Positions 32,972 through 46,400 of a stretch of 64,000 nucleotides of DNA are shown here, piece by piece. The position numbers and the translations under genes were made by a program. Under the pieces are notes generated by a model. It was not told the origin of the DNA. It searched no databases and was given only the letters and a program-made list of their open reading frames with translations. Origin of the DNA: Mugil cephalus (lineage: Eukaryota; Chordata; Actinopteri; Mugiliformes; Mugilidae); the NCBI RefSeq assembly GCF_022458985.1, contig NC_061779.1, positions 22,241,001-22,305,000 of the forward strand, written 5' to 3'. Numbering within the stretch: the first letter of the stretch is position 1; the number at the start of each line of letters is the position of its first letter.

Positions 32972-35029
32972 GCCGCTGTCAGCGGATCTGCATCTGTGAA
33001 TTTCTGGTTACAAGGTTGCCACTTGAACCGCACACCTTGTATGGAGCACGTCAAAAGCACAGCAAAATGAATATGTATCTCTCAAAGTCCGTCTGTCATG
33101 TGTTAACACATTGGTGACGAATTACAATCAGTTGTAATGCTCTCAAGATGCCACTGATGACGTGTCTGTTAACATGAGATTAGCGCCAGCTGATAAAACT
33201 CACACAGGAAAGACGTGGCTGCTCAGAGCAGGGGGTGGATATTGAAAAACAGTGGGAGAGACACATAAAGACCAGCTGAGGTCATGTTTTCCATAATACC
33301 AAATTTAGAACAAACCACTGAAATGAAAATATGAAGAAATATTAAGAGACTTTTACCCCAAAACTAGGAAAGGCCGTTTCTTTTTGAGCATTATTGTGTG
33401 ATTATTGCGTGCTTGTTAGTTTTCATAGATTGTATGCTTCTAACACTTCTACCAAGTGCAGGTTTAAGTTCACCCACCCCTCATTTATCAGAATGTGTAA
33501 CTTTATCTACTGTTCTGGATGGCCCGGAAAAGTAAATTATATCAATAGAGATGCTTTTTTATTACAGGTGCTACCATTTGGTGAACACTGATCCAAAGTT
33601 ATGGCACAGCACCACAATAATACAGTCAACTCAATTCAAAGGTCACCCACCTCCCCTGTTGAGTCCCTGCTCCTCCCTGTGCTGTTTACACACTACATCA
33701 CGTAAAACAGCTACATGTTTGGAGAAGCGTGGACGCATGTTCACTGGGGCATACGTTTACACCTCAGTGGATGGAAGAAACATGGAATGAATATCCATCC
33801 CAAACCCTCACATTGAAGGAATAGCATTATGTAAGATGTGTTATGTTAAAAAGCAGAACTAATTTACAAAATAGACCTCGGTGTGTCTACTATATACATG
33901 ATTACGGGCAACTAAATAACAGGGAAAGACTGTGATCTTAACTGCAGCAGTCTAGCCGTCAGTCTGTCTAGCGAAGAGATATATGGGGGAGAGACTCTCT
34001 CAGAGGCTGAGGCTTAGTTGGATAAAAGACGCGACAGAAGACAAAAGTGAAAGGTGGAAGATGAACGGGCTCTTCAGTGAAGAGAGTGGAAGGAGGACAC
34101 ATATTACAGGACAACTAACTGAAGCCATGAAGCCCAGGGGAGAAGAGGAGGGAGGGGAGGAGAGTGGATCTGGGAGGGTGAAGTGAATCGGTCAGCTTGT
34201 TCCCAGAGCAGCTTCCCAGCAAATCACAGCATGACTTCAGACTGCACTTACGGCAAAGACACACACAAAATGAGAAAACAGATACACGTGAATGTGTATA
34301 TGGGTGCAGGTCTCTTTTGATTGCTTCAAATACAGCAATAGTTGCATAGTCTCTGGTGTTAAGATGTTACTGACCTACAAACTCACAGGCTGTTCTTCTC
34401 TTTATTGACGCTCTGCTATTGAACTTTATGGCAGTTTGTTTGACTTACGGTTTAGCATTACCAAGACTGACTTTGCTGCACCATCCAACCGGATCATACA
34501 ACTGTTCAAACATCTGCAGCTATCCCACAACACAAACACAACTGCTTGGTTAAGGCTAGCCCTCACAGTACAGTTAAGGACTTCATAAATAATTGCCAGT
34601 TTCTTATCTTATCAACTAGTGATATAATATCTTCAAAATTAATTTGGCTTTATAAGAGCAGAAAATTTGGTAACTGTGACAGTTAAGAGATGTTAAAATG
34701 TTATACCCAGAATTGCATGTTAAAATTTCAATACCAGTATTATAGGTGTTTATAGTGACTTTTCAACCAACAGAGGACTGGTTTGAATCTCACTGGCAAA
34801 TTCACTTCCGCTTATGTGACCAAAAAAAGGATTAGAACCTACAATACAGTTCCTACAGGACTGGAGTGTCACTGTAGTGGTGCAATCCAAATGCATTATT
34901 TTCAATGTTGTTTTCACCGTGTGCACTCAGCACACAGTCCAATAACTACACTGTAACATTGCTGATCATCCAGGAGAGAGGTGTAGTCAAGTCTGCGTGA
35001 ACTGCAAAATGAGTAGTGGATATCGATGG

Positions 35030-36058
35030 CAAGTGAAATACAATCATATGCTGGTAAAAATGAAATACAAAGCTTTTATGATGCAGTGAAAACCATCCAC
35101 GGCCCATGAAGCTGCTCAGTCTCCCCCCTGAAGTCTGACGACGGTACAACACTCATCAAGGACAAGAAGCTCATCACCAATAGATGGGCAGAACACTTTG
35201 AAGCCCTCTTGAAACAGCCCTGCCCAAACAGACCCGTCAGTCTTGGATGAGCTACCTATCCATCCCACCATCCAAGACCTCAATCTCCGCCAACCTTTGA
35301 AGAGGTTAAATATGCAGTAAGGTTTCTGAAGAACGACAAAAAACCCCTGGCCCTGATAGTGTCCCTGTGGAGATCTTCAAACAGAGAGGCTACCTCTGCA
35401 CTCCATCTGCGCCAACAGCTTGGGCATTTCAACACTGGCTTTTTGCTGGCAAAGTCCTGACCAAAGTCATGCTATACAGACTGGTGAACAACATCATGGA
35501 GGAACTGCTGCCTGAACCACAGTGCGGGTTCAGAAGGAGCAGGAGCATTGTGGACATGGTGTTCACAGAAGTGCGGAGAACAACACCAGGACGTCTTCAT
35601 AGCCTTCATTGACCTGTTGAAAGCCTTTGACACTGTCAACAGGGACAACAGGCTGCCCAAAAAAGTGTTTCAGTCTCCTCCAACAGTTCCACATGGGGAT
35701 GATGGCACGTGTCACTGCTGGAGGACAGTAACATGAGCCATTCAGGGTGAGCACTGGTGTACGTCAGGGATGCGTCCTAGCTCCAGTTCTTTTTAACATA
35801 TTCCTCCTGTGTGTGACAAGAAGGACAGTGGGTTTATTGTGGACTTTAGACTCGATGGAAATCTGTTCAACATCAGAAGTCTACAGGCGGTCACAAAAGT
35901 GACTTCCGAGCACATCATCGAGCTACAGTATGCACATGACTGTGCAGCACCGCAAGTTACCCTCACAGCTCCCGTAAGTGCCTATGGCAGGCTGGGTCTT
36001 TCTGTAAATGTAGAAAAGACTGAAGTACTGTATCATATAAAGACCAACTTAAAATCCT
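35030..36058 (+). mobile_element. Decayed non-LTR (LINE) reverse transcriptase fragment
   Basis: Pieces of a reverse-transcriptase ORF appear in different frames: FYDAVKTIHGP, TTLIKDKKLITNRWAEHFEAL, then LVNNIMEELLPEPQCGFRRS, IAFIDLLKAFDTVNRD, VDFRLDGNLFNIRSLQAVTK and LGLSVNVEKTEVLY. Frameshifts, stops (as in HGP-stop, SLG-stop) and a missing block between 35410 and 35440 show it is dead. The catalytic YxDD-type motif reads Y-A-H-D at 35929-35940, with the first aspartate lost. The clade was not assigned. Confidence 0.85.
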
Positions 36059-36429
36059 GATGAAAAAGTGCTGCTGGAGGACCCTGCCGTCAAATGCTCC
36101 ACCTGACGGACGCTCTGACAAACTGGAGGGGGACCGAGGTGATCAACGGACCAGGAAAGGAGACACGAAGCTAGTAACACATCTACACCCCCACTCTGTG
36201 GCGTCACCTGTTCTGTCTGTGACAGACAGTGCAGATCATGGACTGATCTCTACAGTCACAATAGCTGTGGCCACAATAGCAGAGGCAGGGCGGTCATCAT
36301 CAGACGCGATGGACAACCTAAGAGACAGGTAATTGTCTCTGTAGTTTCCATGCTAAACCCTTTTTTCTGCAGCATTATGTGACACCATTGTATCTATGTT
36401 TAGTATACATAGTTATACATCGATCATGT
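36059..36429. other. Flank between LINE remnant and transposon copy 2
   Basis: GC-richer sequence to about 36330, which could still be LINE-derived, then AT-rich sequence. No supported gene. Confidence 0.4.
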
Positions 36430-36897
36430 ATAACATTATGACCATCTTCCTCATAATATTTAGGTTTCCCTTGTGTCTCCAAAATAGTTGTGCTTGTCAC
36501 AGAATAGACATGGGCCTTCTGAGTGTGTCCTCTGTTGTCTGGTAACAGAATGTTGTTAGTGGGGGCCTTTGGGTCCTGTGGGATGAGGGGAGGGGCCATT
36601 GTGCATCATCCCACAGATACTTGATCAGAGTGGAATGTAGTGGATTTGGAGGTCAGGTCAACACCTTGCGCTGTTTTTCATGTTTTCTGAGTCGTTCCTA
36701 AACTGTTTTTGTGTGTGTGTCTGTATCAGACTGCATCCTGCTGGGGATGACTGTCATGTGCTACTGGGTGAGGGTGGCCTGGTCTGGGTGGGTGACACAT
36801 GTATAAGTAACGTCCACACAAATGCCAGGTCCAAACATTTCCCAGCAGAGCACTGGATTGTGTTTATGTCTCCTGTCAGTGGTCATAGTATTATGAC
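36430..36897. mobile_element. Non-autonomous DNA transposon remnant, copy 2
   Basis: Same family as 25485-26043 in the same orientation. Left end ATAACATTATGACCATCTTC, right end GTCAGTGGTCATAGTATTATG. It is about 90 bp shorter than copy 1, which has an AT-rich expansion near 25720-25775. Confidence 0.7.
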
Positions 36898-39449
36898 TCA
36901 CAGGTGTATATTCTCTATTGGATTTATTTCAAAGAACGTGTGGACCAGGACTGGAATATTCAAAACAAAATATTCAAAACACTGCAATCAAACAAGGTTT
37001 ATCACTTTACTCATTGTCTGCTCATGTGAGACTGGTGACTGGAAGTCAGGCGCCCACAGTAAAAACCCCAGGCAGGACTGGGAACGTCACTGGTCACATG
37101 GCTAACTGAGTCTGATTCACAGAGAGTCTCCAGTGGCTAAAGAGACAGATAAAATTAGTTAGCAGAAATCGCATCTCTGAGGGAGCTCCCGTAAATCCAC
37201 ATGTTTCCAGCTTTGCACAACAGGTGTTGGGATCTGGAAAGTGCAAACAGCGGCTTATACGGGAATGGCAGGCAGCTTGTCCGTTAGCTATCGTGTCACA
37301 TTCCAAGTTCCTTTCCGGGCAGCCTGAAAAACACCAACAATAACAAGACTGAACTGGGAACAGGGACTGGCTATGGTAGAAGGTTCTGCTGCAGGAAACG
37401 CACTGGTTCAGGAACATTAAGATACTCTCCCAAACCCAAATCAAGCGTTCAGCCCAAACATGATTTGTGTTTAATGATGTGATGTTCCCTTCTTGTACAA
37501 AATGTCCCAATCTGTGCCTCTGGACATCTCCTCAACATCAGGCAGCCGTTCAAATCAGGCACAGCGTGGTGCATTTCTAGCCCGTATAGTAGCAACAAAA
37601 GGCCTTGGACCTATTATACAACCTGTTGCATTCACTGTGGGTTCTTCTCATTAAGTCACTCAATTCACACATGTTCGCACACATGCACACTTACACACAG
37701 AGGTCCCTCCACAGAAAGTGGAACTGCACAATGTGCATAAGTCCACAACCTCACCTATATACACAAAAATCTACTATTAGGTATTTTCTCAATACTTATG
37801 GCAAAAGCGTGAGGGGTAAAGAAACAAGATGTCGATGTTTGTGAATGAGGCAGTTGCCGGTAAGGAGTTTAGGAAAAGGTTGTGCTTTCGTGTAATACTT
37901 AAAACCATTAGAGGCCCAGCTTAAGGCAGGAGCCATGTAAAGCGGTCATGGACGTTGTCATGGTTACTGCGAGTGATGTACTGGTGGAAAGGTACATGGA
38001 AAATTGAGTTAAGCAAGTGCTGCACTGAATTTACAGTGTTTTGTCATTGTTGAGTGGTATTATGTCTGAGCCGTCTGTGTCCGTGGCCACATTACAGAGC
38101 AAAAACAGAGACAAAAAAAAGTTACTAGTAGGTTTTTATCGCCAGCAAGTGGTTCATAGCTTTGGTCTTGTGGGACTTTCCTTCCACTCCTTCACAAATC
38201 TTGGTCATTGGTCTCTGATGTCACTCTTGACAGTGTTAGCCTAAAATGGTACTCGACGCAAGCTATTGAGTGCCTGGTGGAAAACAGGATAAAGACAAGA
38301 CTGAATGTACTTTTCAGAAAAGCAAAACAAAAAACATTTTGCTTTTTTCCAAAATCTATCCAAGCACTAAATTCAACTTGAAAAGATTTTTAACTCTTTG
38401 ACTCTCATCTAAGGCTTCCTCCATTTTGCTGACTGTTGGGGACTCACTCTGCTCTGTTTAGCAAGCTGATTACATAACCACGCAATGATTTTCAGTCTTT
38501 AATCCATTTCATTTTGTCAAGCTCGCTTAGCTCTGGTACGGCTCTTTGCACTAGTCTTGGCTGTTAGAGCTCATGTTTACAAAGACCTTGTTTGATCTGC
38601 CAGACAGTTTGTTCCTGACAGCTTTTCTCCTCTGCGAGAAAGTAACACAAAACAACTTTCTTCCATTTCCCACTTAAATCAGAGGTGTCTATGCATTTAC
38701 CAAGGACGTGTTTTGCTATATGAACTGTTTACTTAGAGCAATCCGTACCACATAAACAGCTATGTAGAGAGCAACTGTGATTGGACTTGCACCAGGAGGG
38801 TTGAGGTTACATATCCAGTGACCTGATGTCTAAATATACTCACATATAACATAACACCAGGAATCACCCCAGAGATGTAACATTAGTTTCTGCAACTCCA
38901 CATTTTTTCACTTTAAGGTTTATCCCCAACCTTTCTCTGCACAATTTATGACCAAGTCGCATGTCCAACACACTGAAATAATCTTGCAGATCATCTGACT
39001 GTTTAATTACACATCTGACAGTGAATTTATGCCAAGGTGAAAATAAAACGGGATGGAAGTGTAGCACTGGATTTAGAAACAACCACAGTATCATCTGATT
39101 AAAAATGTTCCTCTAAACAATTTTATCACCTCTTTTGGGTGCCATTACAACACTGATAACACATTTTTTTTGCTTGCTGTGTTTTGCAAACAATATGATC
39201 ACATTTCATTGGGTTTACATGACAAACTTGTTATTACATCTTGGTATGTGATACCTGACCCAAATAAAAGTGTGACCCTTCAGAGTCAACACTGGCAAAA
39301 ATGAATGTTTCAAATTCTGTGTTACTGCCTGTAACGTACTATATAAGGTACATGGTCTTTTTTTTGGAGGCCTGTGTCACGTTAAAAAGCGTTTTGACAT
39401 GTCGGGAACGAACAAGACAGACAGAACTGTTTCACACAAATTCTCTCCA
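36898..39449. other. Intergenic, one dispersed repeat
   Basis: Apart from the repeat at 37926-38406 nothing is supported as a gene. Confidence 0.5.
37926..38406. repeat. Dispersed repeat, copy A
   Basis: Shares long blocks with 44777-45183, including GAGCCATGTAAA, GTACATGGAAAATTGAGTTA, CTGCACTGAATTTACAGTG and AACAGGATAAAGACAAGACT. Same orientation. Copy A has about 70-90 extra bases near 38080-38170. No ORF and no clear terminal repeats. Confidence 0.8.
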
Positions 39450-39455
39450 TTTATT
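39450..39455 (-). terminator. Candidate polyadenylation signal of alkbh3
   Basis: AATAAA on the minus strand, about 1 kb after the alkbh3 stop. It is the first canonical AATAAA I found in that direction, so the 3' UTR may span 39430-40470. Confidence 0.4.
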
Positions 39456-40470
39456 TGTTTTCCAAAGAATAGTACTGATCAAAGTTTTAGATCTGGTGCT
39501 CATTTTGAAAGGGCAGCAGGCTCTGATATTATCAATAAACAGCCCAGAAACATGGAGAACTTGCATCCCAAACTACAACATACAATGTAATGTCCTACAT
39601 TCAGGTTCCATTTAGAGACTAAAGTGAACTCTTCAAGAGACGAGTAGAGCAGCCACTCTGCTCCTTCACTTTTTACAGTAACTGCATCCTCCTAAAATAC
39701 TTCCAAGTTAAACGAGACCAAATATCATTTCCATTTTACAACATTTTAACAAAAGACATTGTGGAACTGAGTTCAGTACTTTGTATCTCACTGATTTTAA
39801 TAAAGAAACTATTTAGTGTAATTAGTTATATGTGTATACTTCCTAAACAGTTAATCAAAATAAAAGAAACTCACCAAGGCAATATTCATAATAGGAACAT
39901 GCATGTTGTCTTGGATTTAATATCTAACAAACGGCCGTTATTATGGGAGCGTACCAATGCAAACAAAAAAGTATCACTGCTGATATCCCAACCAGGTTTC
40001 TGAAACTGGAGTTTGATTTAGCATCACTGAGAACTCTGAGCTCTCAGGCACAAACAGACTGACAGAAAACTTTTTCAAGTTGTGTTACTGTAGACTGAAT
40101 AAATAAATAAAATCAGCCTGACCACAGCCGGACCCATTCTTCTGCTTAGCCTCTCTGAGAACACGGTTATGATATAATCATTAGTGTACCATTATAGTGA
40201 AATAATGAGTCGACGAATTCCGGTGGAACGGCAAACGTTCCTGTTTCAGTGTGAGGCAGCTGTTATTCAGTTTGTCGTCCGTGACTTTAATGTGCTTCCT
40301 GTCTTGTTTCAACAGCTGATATTGGTTACAAGCTCAGTGCGAAGCACAATGTTGTCCGCTCTACTTAGCCATGCTTTTCACAGTATCACCATTCACACTG
40401 TCCACATCTCAGATTATGAAAAGAAAGTCCTTCATTTTCTCCACCTTAAGTTCCTCACTGTGAGAGGACT

Positions 40471-43400
40471 TTACAGGTTCTTGGCTGTAAATCGCATCTT
40501 GGTACCCGGCCTGTGGCCCTCTGGCTCTGGGTAGATTGTCCTGAAGGTCAAGTTGATGCGTGGGCCCCTGTCATGGTATTCTTTAGCCACTTGATGCTAG
40601 TGGGGACACACAGACAGACTGATTATTACACTCACATATTTTGAAATATTTGTTGTTGTTTTTTATTAAGTTGGGAGGTTTGGCCATTTCAAATGTTCAA
40701 TTCAGGATTAATGTCAGAAAATAGATATTTTATAGTTTATGTTCGTAACCAAGAACAAACTGCTGGAACGCTGCAAACTCTTGTTTAAGTTTCATCATTT
40801 GCTCTTTTTCAGCCTGGTCCGTGCATATTTTAGCCACAAACTACACCATTTCTTCACCTTCCACATACACGCTAAATCTGCCTTTGCAGCCTTTACTAAG
40901 CAGTGTTAAACAGTTATACAGTTTGTTGTGCAACAACATAGACAGTTGTTTTCTCCTCTGTCAACTTCAGCACATTCCCATGTCTGGACTTCGCACATAA
41001 AACTATGACTGCCTTGATTTACTTGAGTGTCTTGTGCCACACAAATACACACATCCCTCCTTCACCTACATCAGAAAAGGAGGGGAAGGGTTTTGCTTAT
41101 CCAAAGCAGTGTCAAAGGACAGACTCCGGAACAGGGGGAAATAACCCTGTATCCATTTTCGAAGAAATGGAGCAATGGAGTATTTCAGCAGGGCTGACAG
41201 CTTAAGTTAAATATTTAGCACTCGCCTCCAAACTTCTCGGCCTGAGTTGGCTGGTTTTGTTAGGCCGACATGATTGCAATGACAGAGAGAGGATTAATGG
41301 CTGCAGTGTTCTTCTCTCTCTGGAAAGGTCTTTAAGAAGCAATAAAGCCTTTGTTGAGATACTTAGGAAGGTGTCGCCATAAAACACCTGTGACCTTTTT
41401 TTCTTTTAAGCTTAAACCTCTTTTTCACCGTCTCCATAGTTCCTTCTTACTTCACCCCTCCACTCTTTTGTTTATCTCTCACTATGTTCACTTTCTTTTT
41501 AGTAGGAGGGTACTGTGGCGTGAAAAGGCTCTACACGACCATATGATGACATTGGCGGCGCCATGTATAACATTCTTATAGGAATTGTGTTACATACTAG
41601 TGAATAAAACAAAGAACACATGTACATTCATGCTAAGTCGGTATTTTACTATAGTCACTGATGCTTTCCACTTTAAGAATACTAGACACTAAGGTATATG
41701 TATTTCCACAAGGGTCAATTTACAGCTGGTGGTGTACATGGTATACCTGCAAATAAGGCAGACTTAAGTAGTACGTCCTATTTTAGCTGTAACTTATGCT
41801 TTTATCTGCTTGGTCATAATGAAATTCAACCTATTCTAATATGAATAACAGTCGCTGCCTATCATCAACAGAAACTAGCTACACACTTACACTTTCTATT
41901 AAATGGGCTTTCCATTCATATACACGCGGCTGCTGTCCCTTATTGTAAAACAGATGACTTTCATTAAGCTGAAGCTCAGCTCTTCTCTCTAGGTCACTCT
42001 ATATATCTTCCCCGTCTGTTAATCAGTGGAGGAAAACTGCCTTAAATGCCGGGTTGTGTGTGTTCAGCCAGAAGCACTCACAGGTAACAATGTTACGTCC
42101 AGTAGCAGTGTGCAGCAAGCTCTTAATGACACTGAGGATAAGCTGAGTGCATAGATTTTGACTAATAGGACTCAGATTTCACAAAAGGAGGCTAATGTAT
42201 TATATCGTTAATTGTGGCAGCGAATGCAGCTCAACATCGGACGTTTTCAACCACTCTCAACCTTGGTGACAAAATACAGAAGTGGTTTGACCACGTAAGA
42301 GGTGATGACCTGAGCCTGCGGTGTGACGTCTTTTCAAGGAAATCTCTTGCGATGGTGGTGTGTGATTTATATACAAAAGCCCTAAAAAGTAATACTGTAT
42401 TTTGTGTTGTGTAAAAACAGCAACCAACAACTAAAGAAGAAATTCTAAGAAAAAAAAAAAAAAAACTATTTCTGCCCATGTCTGTCCAGTGACTGATAGT
42501 TTTATGGATGTCTTTTTTGCCTTAACGGCCGGTCGCCTTTCTTTTGAGTGGTGGCGCCTACCTGCCAGTCGTCCTGTGTGGCTCCTTCCATCAGCAGGAG
42601 TGTGCCATGATTCAGAGGAACCCGAATGCGCTCCACGTAAGTGTAGTCACCAATTTCCTCCTAACACATAAACACAAGGAAAAGCACAATGTATCATCAC
42701 AGGTGTATACACATACAGCACAACTATAAAGCATGGGTTGACAAAGAAACAGAAACAAAAACCCACAAACTAGTTGGATGCTGATTCTGTTACTAGTTGA
42801 CTACTAAATCTTCATTCATCTCCTCTACATTGTGACTAATAAAGTCTGCTACCTAAGAACTGGATACTTTAACCACTAAAATAACCCACAGCTATGAAAC
42901 ACTGCTCTCTAAATCCTTAACTGAGACTAAACACAACAAGTGACTTTACCATCTATGTCAAGATTTCACTAGTGTTGACTGTAGTTCTGCACTACGCTGC
43001 ACTCATCGTCCTCTTTGTATTGTATATGTAAGATTTTCAAAGGAACTTTGTTTTTCTCAAGCAGAGTGCAGGAGAGGCAGGAGATCCTTGAGTGGGAGCC
43101 AAATCCTACCACGCATTTAACTCAACTGAAAAACAAAGGGTCAGAAAGAGCGCCTGCAGGTTTTAGATGGCCAGAGCAAATATTCCATGAGACCACTTTA
43201 ATGAACACTGGATTTATAGCAGCTTTTGTTTTATATATTATGTATTGTTCTATTTTTTGTTTCTTTAAAAGTGTCTTGTTTTCCACATCACGCTGCTCAC
43301 ATGTGCCTTTTAAATTGCCCCCCAGGGACAGATAAAGTTTTCTGAATTAGATTTTAAGGTCAAAATGAGAAAAACAACAAACTAGCCTCATTTCCTAAGA

Positions 43401-46400
43401 CAATATCTTTAAGACATTAGTGTTTATAAGAAGTATTCTGTCTGTACCGCACGATACGGAGTCTTAACTTAAAAATAGAGAGATATACACAGAGAACGGG
43501 TTTTCATGCCCAACCACAGTCTCACCGGTGGAGGCTGCTTTCGAAGGCTGAACACTCTGGTGTCACCCAGACTGATGGAGGCAATGGTGGGCTTGGTCCC
43601 GAGGGAGGCCTCGTCATCGCTGTGCCAGCCGATGCTGTCGTGGCCATCGCGATACAAGTTACACAGCAGCGAGTTGAAGCTGAGTCCGCTCGCTTGACTC
43701 ACTGTCTCCCGAAGGGTTGCCAGCAATGGATGCCACTATGAGGAAAAAGTGAGAAAAAGAAAAACTGCTCAGCAGATAATACTAGTAAGTATGAAAGACA
43801 AGCATACAGAGAAGAGACAAGTATAGACACAATCATTACATGAACAGAAGTTTCAGTATTTTTGCACTTACTAAGAAAATGATAAATTTTCTAATAAGCT
43901 GTTTATAGGCTTAGTGAATATGGCAATAATATTCCCCTTTACACGCAGAGGGAACAGATCCTCAAACACATTCTGGAGAAACAGGCCCCTTGTGATTTTT
44001 ACAAACAAAGACAAATACAATGATAAATGTGCTGGCGTTCAATTCTTTCATTAAGTTTAAGAGCATTTGTGTTTGTGGGTTTTTTTTCTTCTGAACACAC
44101 AGCTCGACCCACGGTTTGCATACTATTGGCTACTTGGTTTGAGTCTGACACCCAGAGTCTACCATACACAGGAAACATGTCTAAAGAGTGCTCCTCAAAT
44201 CTAAATAATGTTAGCATAACGCATGTATTAATCAGAAAATATTACTCTATAAACGGGCCTTATTCAAATAATGTTGTTTACATGATGATGCAAATTAGAT
44301 TTTTTTTATATAGTTGGAATAAAAATGGAAAATTACTGTACATGAGGTCTAACCTCAATTCATTCAAAATATATTTAAAAAAAAATCCATAGATACAACG
44401 CTGAAGGTAACTTCCTGTTAAAAGGGTTTTTCCTTGCCACCGTTGCCTTCAGGTTTGCTCTGGAAGTTTCAGGCTGGTTTTTGCATCTTGAGACAATTTG
44501 TATTGTTATTGATGCTATATAAATTAAATTGAATTGCACTGTACTCAACTGAATTGAAAAAGGTGTTTTACAGTACTATGTTCTCTTGAGTCTCAGTGCG
44601 GTTATCTGACCTGTGTGTTGGCAGCCATGGTGGAGCGAGCGTACGTATAGGGCAACTCTCCATACCAACAGGTGAGCCTGGGCTCCTGGTACGCCTCACC
44701 TGAACCACAACACACACAGACAAAATCAATACATCAGAAATAATAACATTTAGCTGAGAAACTCATGTCACAACATGGCAAGAGCCATGTAAATCAGTCA
44801 TAGAGGTTGTCATGGTTACTGTGAGTGAAGGTACATGGAAAATTGAGTTAAGCAAGTTCTGCACTGAATTTACAGTGTTTTGTCATTGTCGAGTGGTATT
44901 ATGTCTGCGCAGTCTGCGATCTTTGACACTGTGGGACTTCCCTTCCACTCCTTCACACGTGCTGGTCATCGCTCTCTGACGTCAGTCTTGACAGTGTTAG
45001 CCTAAAATGGTACTTGACGCAAGCTACTGAGTGCCTGGTAGAAAACAGGATAAAGACAAGACTGAATGTACTTTCCAGAAAAACAAAACAAAAAACAGTT
45101 TGTGTTTTTTGTCCACAAATCAAGTCCTCTGTCTATCCATGTACTTAATTCGACTTGATAAGATTTTTACTCTTTTTACTCTCCATACCAACAGGTGAGC
45201 CTGGGCTCCTGGTGTCCCTCACCTCAACCTAAACACACACACAGGGGGCTGGATATTGCTGAAAAATAATATTGAAAATCTATTCACGTAACAAAATGTG
45301 GGCAGCTGAGCGATACATCAGAATTAATAACATTTAGTTGAGAAACTCACGTCAGAATTAAACGCTCAAGATAAATGTTTATGAAGTCTGATTCCCTTAC
45401 CTAGAAACCAGTGGATGTGGACAATTAATTAAAGCAATGACTTAAAACCTTATACCGGTCTCTACAATGGAACCATAACAGCCCTTTCAAAGGGGGGCGA
45501 AAACTGACACAGATCTATTCCTACTGCAGCAGAAAGTAACACAAATGTCTAAATTCAATTTCTGCCTCCCTGTCTTTTCCTGAGAGTCTGGGAGCATCTC
45601 TCTTTCTTTGCAAACAGCTAGCCTGCTTCCAAGAACCAATTCTATGCCATTAGTGTATTTTGGCCAGCCATCTGGTACGGGAACACGGTGAAACCAAAAC
45701 AAACTGCCTGGGCAGCCATCACTTTTTATAGTACTGAATTATTTAGGGGCTCTTGAGCTAATATTTATAAATATGTGCAGTCATTTATCAACTTGCAAAA
45801 GCTTTGCACGCTCCATAAAAAGGCGCTTATCAGGGACCTTAACCCACCGGTCCTGAGACCAAATGGTCGGAAAAACTGAGTCACTGTATTAAAAGGTGGT
45901 TTTAAAGCAGGGGGGGATAAATCACGTGTGGAGGGACATATTGTCAAGTTAATGTTGATGCTCCACTTCTTCCTCAACTGTTCCCCAACCCAAACGTCAC
46001 ATGGACTTTGTTGACAAACTCTGGAGAGTGACCCACCGGGGATTACACAACCCGTCTCTGAGGTCAGTGTTTAGAAATCGAAGCCCCTTGTCTTCCTCAT
46101 GCTGTTTGTCTGCTCTGGAGCTGTCACAGATTAACACACGAGCTGGATCTGAGCCAGCCGAGAGAAAAGGCTGATTCTGAAGCTTGGCCTCGTGTCAACA
46201 TGCTCAAAGTGTACAGTCTGAGTACAATGTGTGGGTTTTCTTTCCTTTAAACAAACAATGCCAACTGTTTTTTGATCTTATGCACAAACTGCCATTGTGT
46301 GAAAAGAAGGAGCGGCTGCAGTCCCTTTTGGAGCAATTTGAACAATCTTCTGAAATTGTAGTGTACTGACTTGAAGAGAAAGTAATTAACAACATATTCT

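Larger units (their letters stand above)
26044..35029. other. Long gene-poor interval
   Basis: I find no supported gene. Contents are a CT-rich tract near 26720-26755, a (GA)-type hexamer cluster at 27771, a perfect hairpin at 28094-28127, (CA/TG)n tracts near 28867, 29022 and 29102, a 23-nt A tract at 32949-32971, and one unexplained 146-codon open frame at 31762-32202 that resembles no family I know. Confidence 0.5.

Noticed and set aside
40184-40534. 116-codon plus-strand open frame
   Set aside because: Overlaps the last alkbh3 exon in antisense and has no splice or protein support.
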